Assembly (NCBI GenBank): GCA_018065745.1
Contig: JAGHSS010000205.1
Location: 1 to 26,571 of the forward strand
Reading direction: 5' to 3'
Length of the DNA stretch: 26,571 nt
Origin: Candidatus Neoflavobacterium equi
GTDB taxonomy: Bacteria; Bacteroidota; Bacteroidia; Flavobacteriales; Flavobacteriaceae
Part shown: in pieces, positions 1 through 7,369 of the stretch
Layout of the letters: every line of letters begins with the position of its first letter
Numbering within the stretch: position 1 is the stretch's first letter
Position numbers and translations under genes: made by a program
The notes under the pieces: generated by a model
Told to the model about the DNA's origin: nothing
The model's database searches: none
The model's input: only the letters and a program-made list of their open reading frames with translations

Positions 1-1
1 G

Positions 2-406
2 TCAATACTATTGCTATTTATGTTAACTAATTGCTCTAGTGATAATAATATTAACACAAAAAACCCATATTTACCTGATTATAGTGTAAATCTGGTATTG
101 AACTTAAATTTACCTGCATACGTCAACCTCCAATACCCAAGTAATGCGGTTTATGTAAACCAAGCCGGAGCTGGAATTAGAGGAATCATTGTTTTCAACG
201 CCGGATCATATTACAAGGCATTTGATGCTGCTTGCCCAAATCAAGCATTGAGCAATTGCTCCACGATGACCATAAATGGCATCAAAGCCAAATGTCCATG
301 TGATGATAAAGAATACAGTTTATTCACGGGACTTGGAGATGCAGAGTACCCAATGAAAGAATACAGAGTAGAAGCAACTGGCAATCAATTGCGCATCTAC
401 AACTAA
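2..406 (+). CDS. Rieske-like lipoprotein, 5' partial
   Basis: The reading frame is open to the left window edge, so the true start lies outside. A TTG at 11 is only an in-frame codon inside what looks like a signal peptide. The visible N-terminus is hydrophobic and ends in a lipobox (L-T-N-C, lipid Cys at residue 8 counted from the TTG), so the product is probably a membrane-anchored lipoprotein. The C-terminal half resembles the cluster-binding part of Rieske domains, with C75-P-N77 and C95-P-C97-D98 followed by a Y-S-L-F-T-G turn. Both positions where Rieske proteins have His ligands are replaced (N77, D98), so a normal [2Fe-2S] cluster is unlikely. Similar degenerate Rieske-fold lipoproteins are, as far as I recall, common and uncharacterised in flavobacteria. 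The fold assignment is reasonably supported; the function is unknown. Confidence 0.7.
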   Translation, partial: SILLLFMLTNCSSDNNINTKNPYLPDYSVNLVLNLNLPAYVNLQYPSNAVYVNQAGAGIRGIIVFNAGSYYKAFDAACPNQALSNCSTMTINGIKAKCPCDDKEYSLFTGLGDAEYPMKEYRVEATGNQLRIYN

Positions 407-412
407 TACAAA

Positions 413-445
413 AGCCCCAAAGAAAACTCTTTGGTGCTTTTTTTA
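413..445 (+). terminator. Intrinsic terminator, probably bidirectional
   Basis: A 10-bp stem with one mismatch (413-422 with 429-438, loop AAAACT) is followed by a run of seven T on the plus strand. It lies between the convergent Rieske-like gene and the TonB receptor gene, which ends at 450. On the minus strand the hairpin is followed by TTTTG, so it may serve both genes. Confidence 0.8.
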
Positions 446-449
446 TGTT

Positions 450-2663
450 TTAAAAATTGAATGTCACGCCACCCAACATATTGAAAGTCGCCTGAGGATA
501 ATAGCCCACGCCTTCCATTGTTTTTACAGCATTAGGTTGTGTCCAATTGTCGTCATAAGTATAGTAAAACCCATTTGAATTGTATTTGACATCAAAGATG
601 TTATTCAACAAAAGGGAGAACACAATGGATTTGATCAATCTTTTACAAGGCAATGTATAGTTGAAACTGATGTCATTGGTGTAATAACTGTCCAATTTTG
701 AAACGGCAGCATCTGTATTTCCCATGAATTGAGAACCAACAAATTTGGTCAACAGGGAGATATTCATTCCCTGAACCGGGATGTACATCAGGGTGTTAGA
801 CGCAATCACAGCAGGTGAAAAAGCAATGGAAGTGTTTCCCAAATCTTGAATTGCACCGTCAATAGCAGCTTTAAAATTCACGTTCTTATTTGAGCTCAAG
901 GTGATGTTTGGATTCCAAAACACTTTTGGCAATAACGGCACAACAGCATCCAACTCAATTCCCAACCTGTAACTATCTCCAGAGTTTTCACGCAAGGGCG
1001 CACCAACATCACTCATTGCACCAGTCAAAACCAACTGATCCTTATACCTCATATAATACACATTGACATTGTATTTGGAACGGTCTGAAGCATAGCGCCA
1101 ACCCAATTCAAAGTCGTTGAGGACTTCTGGTTTTGGACTTCCATTTTCATAATCCGTTCTGTTGGGTTCCCTTTGGCCTTTGGCGTATGAAAAATACAAG
1201 GCACTATTCAAATCCATTTGATAATTTAAACCCGCTTTTGGATTTAAAAAATGAAAGGTATCCTGAACCAAACCTGTATTTAAACCATTGGCATCATAAG
1301 ATACATATCTGTATTGTAAATCTCCATACAAGCTCAACTTATCGTGAATTTGGTAATTAATTTTCACAAAAGAATTCACATCGTTTTTGACAGAGGTATC
1401 AAAATAGTATTGTTGGTTAGGTTCCGTTAAAACCGCTTCCTTACTCCACTTAACTTGACCGTAGTGATCCCCTTCATAACGGTTTGCAGCACCACCAAAA
1501 ACTAAATCCACTTTTTTGGATTGGTAATTTCCAGAAAAAGTCAGTCCATAAAAGTGATTGTCCAAAAATTTCAAACGCACCAAATCAGTTCTTGAAACCT
1601 CTTGACCATCAACCACGATGTGAGCAATATCATATTCAGAAAGTTTGGCATTGGCTTTGTAATTTTCATAGAAACCAAAACCTTTGGTATAGTGAAAAGC
1701 TAAGTTGGTAGAAAACACCCCAGCATCACCAGACGTCCACTTTTGATTCCAATGCAACTGATAGTGATCTTGTTTGTAGTTATCTGTTTCATTGGCATAA
1801 AACTTTTGATTGCCGTCAGCATCATAATACAAACCAGCTGTATTGAATGTTCTGTTGTGTAGTAACATTTCTGGATCTTCCAATCCGTTCCATGCTTGAT
1901 AGGTAACTTGATCGCCCCCAAAAGCCAAAGCTTTAATCAACGCATTTTTATAAATAAAGGAACCTTGAAGAAAGTAGGATTTTAAATTGGATGACGCCCG
2001 ATCAATATAACCATCAGAACGAATTTCTGACAACCGCCCAGAGAGTTCAAAACTGTTATCCAGCAGCCCTGAACTAAATTTTACCGTATGTTTTCTGCTG
2101 TTGTAACTTCCAAAAGAATTGGCTACAGATCCATAGGCCGATTTTGATGTTTGATCAGTCAACAAATTTAAACTCGCCCCAAAGGCAGCAGAACCGTTTG
2201 TGGAAGTACCCACACCACGTTGCAATTGGATATTTTCTAAACTAGAAGTAAAGTCAGGCATGTTGACCCAAAAAGTACCTTGGGATTCTGAATCGTTATA
2301 GGGAATTCCATTGATGGTCACATTCACACGTGTTGCATCACTACCACGAACACGAATTCCGGAATAACCAATTCCATTACCTGCATCTGTTGTTGTGACT
2401 ACAGAGGTCATAAAGTTCATTAGGGAGGGTAAATCTTGACCCAAATTTCGCTTGGCCAAATCACGTTTATCCAAATTAGAAAAAGCCATAGGTGTTTTTT
2501 CAGTTGCACGAACAGCAGATACTAAAATTTCATCCAGTGATTTTTGAGGCACTGAATCTTGTAAGGTTTTGTTGTTGGAACTGTTTACAGATTGTCCCCG
2601 TGAAAAGGACAAAAAAAGAAGTAGAAAAATAAATGTATAAACATTCTTGTTTAAAAATTTCAT
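450..2663 (-). CDS. TonB-dependent outer-membrane receptor, probable thiamine transporter
   Basis: The 737-residue product has a signal peptide (about residues 1-23), a TonB-box-like stretch near 43-52 (L-D-E-I-L-V-S-A), a plug domain over about 55-170 with the R-V-R-G and N-G-I-P-Y signatures, and a long beta-barrel ending in a terminal F. It lacks the N-terminal carboxypeptidase-regulatory-like domain typical of SusC-type receptors, which suggests a small-molecule importer. The substrate is inferred from regulation: its leader carries a TPP riboswitch (2732-2815). TPP-controlled receptors of this type in Bacteroidota are predicted from comparative genomics to import thiamine or its precursors. 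The gene has its own promoter and is the last in a run of minus-strand genes; a PnuC-type transporter lies 2.6 kb upstream. The family call is firm and the substrate is inferred. Confidence 0.93.
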   Translation of the reverse strand: MKFLNKNVYTFIFLLLFLSFSRGQSVNSSNNKTLQDSVPQKSLDEILVSAVRATEKTPMAFSNLDKRDLAKRNLGQDLPSLMNFMTSVVTTTDAGNGIGYSGIRVRGSDATRVNVTINGIPYNDSESQGTFWVNMPDFTSSLENIQLQRGVGTSTNGSAAFGASLNLLTDQTSKSAYGSVANSFGSYNSRKHTVKFSSGLLDNSFELSGRLSEIRSDGYIDRASSNLKSYFLQGSFIYKNALIKALAFGGDQVTYQAWNGLEDPEMLLHNRTFNTAGLYYDADGNQKFYANETDNYKQDHYQLHWNQKWTSGDAGVFSTNLAFHYTKGFGFYENYKANAKLSEYDIAHIVVDGQEVSRTDLVRLKFLDNHFYGLTFSGNYQSKKVDLVFGGAANRYEGDHYGQVKWSKEAVLTEPNQQYYFDTSVKNDVNSFVKINYQIHDKLSLYGDLQYRYVSYDANGLNTGLVQDTFHFLNPKAGLNYQMDLNSALYFSYAKGQREPNRTDYENGSPKPEVLNDFELGWRYASDRSKYNVNVYYMRYKDQLVLTGAMSDVGAPLRENSGDSYRLGIELDAVVPLLPKVFWNPNITLSSNKNVNFKAAIDGAIQDLGNTSIAFSPAVIASNTLMYIPVQGMNISLLTKFVGSQFMGNTDAAVSKLDSYYTNDISFNYTLPCKRLIKSIVFSLLLNNIFDVKYNSNGFYYTYDDNWTQPNAVKTMEGVGYYPQATFNMLGGVTFNF

Positions 2664-2682
2664 TTGTAAAGTTTTTACAAAT
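2662..2682 (-). promoter_or_regulatory. Hairpin sequestering the receptor start codon
   Basis: In the RNA, a perfect 9-bp stem (2682-2674 with 2670-2662, loop AAC) ends on the first two bases of the ATG at 2663-2661. If formed, it would hide the start codon. It immediately follows the CCCCUUUU segment (2690-2683) that can pair with the aptamer, so it is a plausible part of the riboswitch expression platform. The structure is read by eye; its role is inferred. Confidence 0.5.
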
Positions 2683-2731
2683 AAAAGGGGCCATTATTTT
2701 AATTAATAAATGGTTGGCATTCTAGCGCTAG

Positions 2732-2815
2732 AAGTCCTGTATGTTCCCTTGTCAGCATTACCCGACCAGGTTCTATGGGTATAATCTCAGCCACGACGGC
2801 ACCCCTTTGAGACTT
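2732..2815 (-). promoter_or_regulatory. TPP riboswitch (THI element)
   Basis: Read on the minus strand, the region contains the conserved TPP aptamer blocks in order: GGGGUGCC, GGCUGAGA, UACCC, GAACCUG, GGGUAAUGC and AGGGAA. An outer P1-like stem can form between AAGUC (2815-2811) and GACUU (2736-2732). The element sits 69 nt upstream of the TonB receptor start and begins where the predicted transcript starts. Binding of thiamine pyrophosphate is expected to lower receptor expression. Between aptamer and gene lie a 14-nt palindrome (2720-2733), a hairpin around 2690-2712, and the start-codon hairpin. Confidence 0.95.
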
Positions 2816-2817
2816 AA

Positions 2818-2847
2818 CAAAGTTATAATAAAGTATTAAAAATCAAA
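2818..2847 (-). promoter_or_regulatory. Bacteroidota promoter for the TPP-controlled receptor gene
   Basis: On the minus strand, TTTG (2847-2844) and TAACTTTG (2825-2818) are separated by 18 nt, an exact match to the TTTG/TAnnTTTG consensus of the primary sigma factor in this phylum. The start of transcription would fall at about 2811-2814, at the first base of the TPP aptamer. It overlaps the 3' end of arfB, so the receptor is probably a separate transcription unit. Confidence 0.7.
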
Positions 2848-3237
2848 TTTTTTTCGCAGATCTTTTTTCTGACCCGTCATTTTTTTATCCTGTAACCTCT
2901 TTTTAATCACACTTTTAGGAATTTTGGTTGCAAATCTAAAGGCTTGAACCGCCAATGCATCCGTTATAAGCGTGAAAAACCGTTGAGTTACTAAAGATTT
3001 ATTTTTGAGTTGACTTCTGTCTGTATCGCAGTTTAAAATCAAAAGCCCTTCTTTGGACAGTTTGTGTCCAATTTTGGACAGCAGGCGCTCTTTCTCCACA
3101 GGAGTAAATGCTTCACTCAAAAGCGGATTGAAAGACAATACCACTTTTGAAGAAACTTTATTTACATTTTGGCCTCCAGCACCGCTGCTTCGCACGGCTT
3201 TAAAGACCAATTCTTTATTTAAAAGAGTTGTATTCAC
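2836..3237 (-). CDS. arfB: Peptidyl-tRNA hydrolase ArfB (ribosome rescue)
   Basis: The 133-residue protein has the GGQ motif (G21-G22-Q23) inside the S-S-G-A-G-G-Q-N-V-N-K signature of class I release-factor-like hydrolases. There are no codon-recognition domains, and the C-terminal tail is strongly basic (K-K-R-L-Q-D-K-K and beyond). This is the layout of ArfB/YaeJ/ICT1, which enters a stalled ribosome with its tail in the empty mRNA channel and cleaves the peptidyl-tRNA ester. The length matches the family. The start lies 4 nt after the stop of the upstream kinase/DUF4301 gene, so it is probably the last gene of a five-gene operon. Confidence 0.93.
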   Translation of the reverse strand: MNTTLLNKELVFKAVRSSGAGGQNVNKVSSKVVLSFNPLLSEAFTPVEKERLLSKIGHKLSKEGLLILNCDTDRSQLKNKSLVTQRFFTLITDALAVQAFRFATKIPKSVIKKRLQDKKMTGQKKDLRKKFDF

Positions 3238-3241
3238 AATA

Positions 3242-5326
3242 TTATTCGTGTTGATGTGCAGGTTTTAGCAAATCATTAATTGTTTTTACTGGATTGAAAG
3301 TTTCCAAAGGAACTTCCACAAACAAGGTAATCCATTTTGCCATAGCACCATTCCAAAGTCCAGGCAATTCATAGGCTTTTAAATCACGACCATCAACGGT
3401 TTTGTTAACTACAAATCCTGTTTGATCGTCAATATAATTTTTGAGATTGAATTTTTCTCCCTTGTAATTTTTAAGTGAACACACCAAATCCACAGGATTG
3501 AAATGTGTAGACTGAGAAAAAACAAAACGTTGGTTGATGTTATTCATATCAATTTGAGAGGACTCTACAATTTGCATGTTAATCTTCTCATTTGGATGTT
3601 TTACCCAAAACGGTCCACCGCCAGGTTCCCCCTCATTTTTAACCATTCCACAAACGCGAATTGGTCTGTTTAAGGTTTTGTACAATCTCAATTTCTGCTC
3701 TTCAATACCATAAGACTCAATGTCTGGTGGAAGAGATAAATGCAATTGCTCTTTAACAAACTTGATGATGTCTAAAATTTCCGATCTTGAATTTATAAAA
3801 ACAATGTTTTTTAAAACATCAAAAACACGATTCTGAATGTGCATCAAATATCCACCCAAGATTTTTTTGTTATCAACAATAACCTTAAAGTGATTAAAAG
3901 ATACATTATCAATGTTTTTTACAAAAACGATGTCGCTATTTAAGTCGTTTAAATTTTCAATCAAAGCCCCGTGACCACCTGGTCTAAAATGCAGGGTACC
4001 ATCTTGGTTTCTGAAAGGATCATTTTCCATATCCAAAGCCAAACTGTCTGTTGAATGCTTCTGATTGGAGTAGCTCACCTGGACGTTATTTTCAAAATCT
4101 GAAACGATTCTTTGAAAATCTTCTTCAAATTCTTTAGAAACTGTAAAGTGTACTTTTGGTCCTTCTGGTGTGTTTGTATAAGCAATAGCCTCTTTCAAAT
4201 GTTTGTGAACTGGGGTACTCATTTGCCCATTGATATTATGGAAAGGCAGTAGCCCCTTTGGCTTGTTTGAGTAGTTGAAATATTGAGATTCCAACATTAC
4301 TTTAACCAAATAGTAGTATTTTAAATCTTGAGATAATTGATTGTATCCTGGAAATTCACGTTCACAAAATTTCACCAATTTATTGTAGAAGCTAAATTTC
4401 TCTAGTCCTACAAAGAAAGTAGACAGCTCATAAGCTTTCTCCTTGTTTATATACGCATTTATTGAAGAGGACTCTGGATTAAATTTTTTATAAAAATCAA
4501 TTAAAAATTTAAACATTCTTGTTGCCGCTCCAGAGGCTGGAACAAATTTCTCAATGGTGTAGTTGGCTCTTTTTTTATCAAAGAAATCTTTGTAGAAATT
4601 AGATTCTTCTTCAGAAAAATTTTGAATACCATCACCAATAGTCGCTACTCTATGCAACACTATTTTTGATCCACCGTTAACCGTAAAATTTATTTTATTA
4701 TATAATTCATCAAGAGAAATATCCAAATCCCCTATCTGTTGTAAGTCGTATTTTGAAAATTCAATTGAATTTTTAATCATTTTATCCATTAAATATGTCG
4801 CTTTTAAAAATCGCTCCTCCTTGTTACCTGAAACGATAACGAAGGGCATATTATTTTCTTTCAAGGCATTTTTATACACCTCAAATTCTTTAAAACGAGT
4901 ATCAGCTGCATCCCTAAGGTCGTCTGCTACCCATGCAATATCCACATCCGTCAACAAGATTAAATCGTATGTATTTTCAAGTGCAGCTTTGGCAATTACT
5001 GGGTCACAAAAACCATAGTGAGTTTCAGAAAATATTTTGGTTACCAACAGTGTGGTATCACAAAATATAAATTTGTTGGCTTTAGACAAAGCACTATTTT
5101 CCAATGCCATTTGTCCAATGGCAATCGGAATTAAATCATTTGGTTGACAAATCTCTTTATTATTATCCCATTTTTGCTGTAAGTAATCACGAGCAAACTC
5201 TGGGATCCATTGCGTTTTATAGTGGGTAGCTAATTGTTGCGCTAATGTAGTTTTACCAGTACTCTCTGGACCGCACAATGCAATTCTTATGATATTTGTG
5301 TGGTGTTGTTTAAGCTTTTCTTCCAT
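3242..5326 (-). CDS. Fused NadR-like P-loop kinase and DUF4301 protein
   Basis: The N-terminal part, about residues 12-185, resembles the ribosylnicotinamide kinase domain of NadR. It has a Walker A motif at 19-26 (G-P-E-S-T-G-K-T), an E-F-A-R-D-Y segment at 43-48, an F-C-D-T-T segment near 88-92, and L-L-T-D-V-D-I-A-W near 124-132. Residues from about 190 to 694 match what I recall of the Bacteroidota family DUF4301. Within it, F-V-P-A-S-G-A-A-T-R-M (261-271), R-P-G-G-H-G-A-L (448-455) and N-I-D-N-V (471-475) occur in the same order as the nucleotide-binding motifs of UDP-sugar pyrophosphorylases. The two parts are separate genes in the flavobacteria I recall; here one frame runs through. 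The start overlaps the end of pnuC by 40 nt, suggesting translational coupling. Nicotinamide riboside or thiamine salvage is plausible but unproven. Confidence 0.85.
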   Translation of the reverse strand: MEEKLKQHHTNIIRIALCGPESTGKTTLAQQLATHYKTQWIPEFARDYLQQKWDNNKEICQPNDLIPIAIGQMALENSALSKANKFIFCDTTLLVTKIFSETHYGFCDPVIAKAALENTYDLILLTDVDIAWVADDLRDAADTRFKEFEVYKNALKENNMPFVIVSGNKEERFLKATYLMDKMIKNSIEFSKYDLQQIGDLDISLDELYNKINFTVNGGSKIVLHRVATIGDGIQNFSEEESNFYKDFFDKKRANYTIEKFVPASGAATRMFKFLIDFYKKFNPESSSINAYINKEKAYELSTFFVGLEKFSFYNKLVKFCEREFPGYNQLSQDLKYYYLVKVMLESQYFNYSNKPKGLLPFHNINGQMSTPVHKHLKEAIAYTNTPEGPKVHFTVSKEFEEDFQRIVSDFENNVQVSYSNQKHSTDSLALDMENDPFRNQDGTLHFRPGGHGALIENLNDLNSDIVFVKNIDNVSFNHFKVIVDNKKILGGYLMHIQNRVFDVLKNIVFINSRSEILDIIKFVKEQLHLSLPPDIESYGIEEQKLRLYKTLNRPIRVCGMVKNEGEPGGGPFWVKHPNEKINMQIVESSQIDMNNINQRFVFSQSTHFNPVDLVCSLKNYKGEKFNLKNYIDDQTGFVVNKTVDGRDLKAYELPGLWNGAMAKWITLFVEVPLETFNPVKTINDLLKPAHQHE

Positions 5327-5904
5327 TCCAAATATGCTATAATTGCGAGAACCGTAAATATTAAATATTGTAAGGATAGAATTCCCAAACCTCTGTAAGC
5401 GTACAAAGGTACGGCAATTGCGTCACCAATTATCCACAAAGTCCAATTTTCAATCTTTTTATTGGCCATAAACCACATTCCAGTAAAAAATAACCCTGAA
5501 GTAAACAGGTCAATATAATTTACCCATTCCATTTCATGTCCAGACAATACATAGACGATATACACAACAAATGTGGTTATGATAAACAGCAACAATCCTA
5601 TTAATTTCTCCCGAGTATTCGTTCTGGAAATCACAAGTTTATCATTTGTTGATCTACTCCAATGATACCAACCGTAAATGCTCATTATGGAGAAATATAT
5701 ATTGACCGTCATATCGCCATAATACTTTGCAACATAGAGCAAATAAACGGTAATAACCGTTGAGATAAGTCCTGTTGGGTAGACTAAAATATTTTCTTTT
5801 TTAGCATACCATACACTCAGGATACCCAAGAAAAAACAGCATGTTTCCAAAATTATTTGCAAGAGAGATGCGTCTTTGTAGGCAGCGATAAAAAAGTCAA
5901 TCAT
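5287..5904 (-). CDS. pnuC: PnuC-family vitamin transporter (nicotinamide riboside or thiamine)
   Basis: The 205-residue integral membrane protein has about seven hydrophobic segments. It carries the family pattern N69 followed by G78-W79-Y80-H81-W82, and a C-terminal block with I-E-N-W-T-L-W-I and P-L-Y-A-Y near 151-170. PnuC proteins are facilitators that depend on phosphorylation of the imported nucleoside or vitamin inside the cell. The next gene downstream overlaps it and encodes a NadR-like kinase, which fits that trapping scheme for nicotinamide riboside. The nearby TPP-controlled receptor makes a thiamine-specific PnuT subtype an alternative. The family is certain; the substrate cannot be decided by eye. 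The start lies 3 nt after the stop of the GGGP synthase gene. Confidence 0.88.
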   Translation of the reverse strand: MIDFFIAAYKDASLLQIILETCCFFLGILSVWYAKKENILVYPTGLISTVITVYLLYVAKYYGDMTVNIYFSIMSIYGWYHWSRSTNDKLVISRTNTREKLIGLLLFIITTFVVYIVYVLSGHEMEWVNYIDLFTSGLFFTGMWFMANKKIENWTLWIIGDAIAVPLYAYRGLGILSLQYLIFTVLAIIAYLEWKKSLNNTTQIS

Positions 5905-5907
5905 ATT

Positions 5908-6621
5908 TTAGGAGTTAAAAAAGTTCGTATCATTTTCAAATGCGGTACCAATAACCACAAGGTCAGCTCCTGCTTGATATACCTCTTCAATCATCTGGGC
6001 AGATCTTATTCCGCCACCAACTATAACCGGTATATCCACAGCTTTGTGTACCTCTGTAATCATTTCTTTTGGCACTGAAAAGAGTGCTCCACTTCCTGCT
6101 TCAAGATAGATCAACTTACTTCCCATCCACATACCTGCAATACAGGTATCCACCACCTTTGATACATCAGTTCTTGACATCGGTTGGGTTTGACTCACCC
6201 GTTGCACCGCAGATTCTTTCCCGCCATCAATCAAAAGGTAGGCTGTTGAAATAATTTCCACCTGAGCATCTTTCAGCACCGGCACAGCGGCCAATTGATA
6301 ATCAATTAAGTAGGTTGGATTTCTTCCAGAAAGCAACTGTAGAAATAACAAACCATCTGCTTTATCTGATAGTTGTGAAGGATCTCCAGGAAACAATATA
6401 ACAGGCAATGAAGTTACCTCTTTTAAAGACGTTAATAAGTGATCAAGCACATTGTTTTCAACCAAACTCCCGCCAACAAAAATGTGGGTAACAGGCAACG
6501 TATTTATTTTTTTCACCAATGCTGCTAATGAATCATTCGTCAGTTTATCGGGATCTATCAAAAGAGCCAATAATTTCCTTCCCTCCTTTTTAGCGCAAAG
6601 TATGTCTTGATATATATTCAT
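5908..6621 (-). CDS. pcrB: Geranylgeranylglyceryl phosphate synthase family protein (PcrB-like)
   Basis: The 237-residue TIM-barrel protein has the family's signatures: L-I-D-P-D-K (21-26, Mg/diphosphate binding), S-G-R-N-P (98-102), Y-L-E-A-G-S-G-A (172-179), V-G-G-G-I-R-S (201-207) and V-I-G-T-A (223-227). These bind the phosphate of glycerol-1-phosphate and the prenyl diphosphate. Enzymes of this family join a polyprenyl diphosphate to sn-glycerol-1-phosphate, the first step of archaeal ether lipids. Bacteroidota members have been reported with geranylgeranyl activity, but their physiological product is unclear. The ATG overlaps the stop of the upstream phosphopantetheinyl transferase gene by one base (TAATG). 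The family is firm; prenyl length and role are not visible from sequence. Confidence 0.92.
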   Translation of the reverse strand: MNIYQDILCAKKEGRKLLALLIDPDKLTNDSLAALVKKINTLPVTHIFVGGSLVENNVLDHLLTSLKEVTSLPVILFPGDPSQLSDKADGLLFLQLLSGRNPTYLIDYQLAAVPVLKDAQVEIISTAYLLIDGGKESAVQRVSQTQPMSRTDVSKVVDTCIAGMWMGSKLIYLEAGSGALFSVPKEMITEVHKAVDIPVIVGGGIRSAQMIEEVYQAGADLVVIGTAFENDTNFFNS

Positions 6622-7256
6622 TACAGGTCTTGTTTTAATGCATAAACCAGAAAATAATTTTCAATTTGTTCAAAAGAGATATCAAATATGGTATCCCTTC
6701 CTTCCCAGTGTAGCACTGCAGTAGTTTTTCCAGAATTTAAATCAAAGGCTTTCACCTCAATATGATCTAAAAAACTAATTCCAGGTGCATCCATAATTTT
6801 GAAAATTGCTTCCTTAGCTCCCCATACAACAGTAAGTAAGGCACTTTCTAAGTTGGCATCATTTTCATGATAACAAAATACCTCCTTTGCAAATTTTGAT
6901 GCAATCCTAGAAATTTTGCTGCGTTGCATTTCCATGTCAATTCCCACGGTTTGAGGACCAACAGCAATGGCAGAAAATTCAAAAGAATGGGTAATGGAAA
7001 TTGGAGTTCCGTCCGTTAACATCGGTTTACCTGAAGGAGAGTACATCAAATCAAGGTCAGAATAATTCAGATGTTCCAAAATTTTGCGAACCCCCAAGAA
7101 GCCCAATTGGTGACTTTTAGATTTCATGCCCATCAGCCGTTCTTTCGTTGCTTCTTTCAAACGCATTCCTTCAAGAAGTTCATCAAAAGATTCCTCTATT
7201 TTCCATAAGTAAACAGCCGTCTGCTGATCAAAATATATTTTCTTGTAAAAGGACAT
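6621..7256 (-). CDS. 4'-phosphopantetheinyl transferase, Sfp type
   Basis: The 211-residue protein has the paired motifs of the Sfp/AcpT superfamily: G-I-D-M-E (105-109, metal-binding D107 and E109) and W-G-A-K-E-A (145-150, with E149 and K148), plus the earlier S-G-K-P and S-I-T-H-S segments at 75-91. It transfers phosphopantetheine from coenzyme A to a serine of carrier proteins. No obvious AcpS appears in the window, so this could serve fatty-acid ACP or a secondary-metabolism carrier. It is the first gene of the operon continuing into the GGGP synthase, and diverges from ahcY across 131 nt. A candidate promoter lies at 7370-7398. Confidence 0.92.
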   Translation of the reverse strand: MSFYKKIYFDQQTAVYLWKIEESFDELLEGMRLKEATKERLMGMKSKSHQLGFLGVRKILEHLNYSDLDLMYSPSGKPMLTDGTPISITHSFEFSAIAVGPQTVGIDMEMQRSKISRIASKFAKEVFCYHENDANLESALLTVVWGAKEAIFKIMDAPGISFLDHIEVKAFDLNSGKTTAVLHWEGRDTIFDISFEQIENYFLVYALKQDL

Positions 7257-7321
7257 AGGTTATATTTCTGTAAATCAATTCATTATTCCAAAACAAGGAT
7301 GTTACAAAATAGCCAAATCAT

Positions 7322-7352
7322 TTAGTTATTAAAAATGAAAATTGTAAGTTTG
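7322..7352 (+). promoter_or_regulatory. ahcY: Candidate ahcY promoter
   Basis: TAAGTTTG (7345-7352) matches the TAnnTTTG element exactly. The upstream TTAG (7322-7325), 19 nt away, matches the -33 TTTG with one change. Transcription would start near 7358, giving a leader of about 30 nt before the ATG at 7388. Confidence 0.4.
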
Positions 7353-7369
7353 TAAAAATTTTGTTTATA

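Noticed and set aside
3242..5326. Possibility that the kinase-DUF4301 fusion is a sequencing artefact
   Set aside because: The reading frame is continuous through the junction near residues 185-195, with a natural linker and no homopolymer run typical of an indel. A lost stop codon in nature cannot be excluded.
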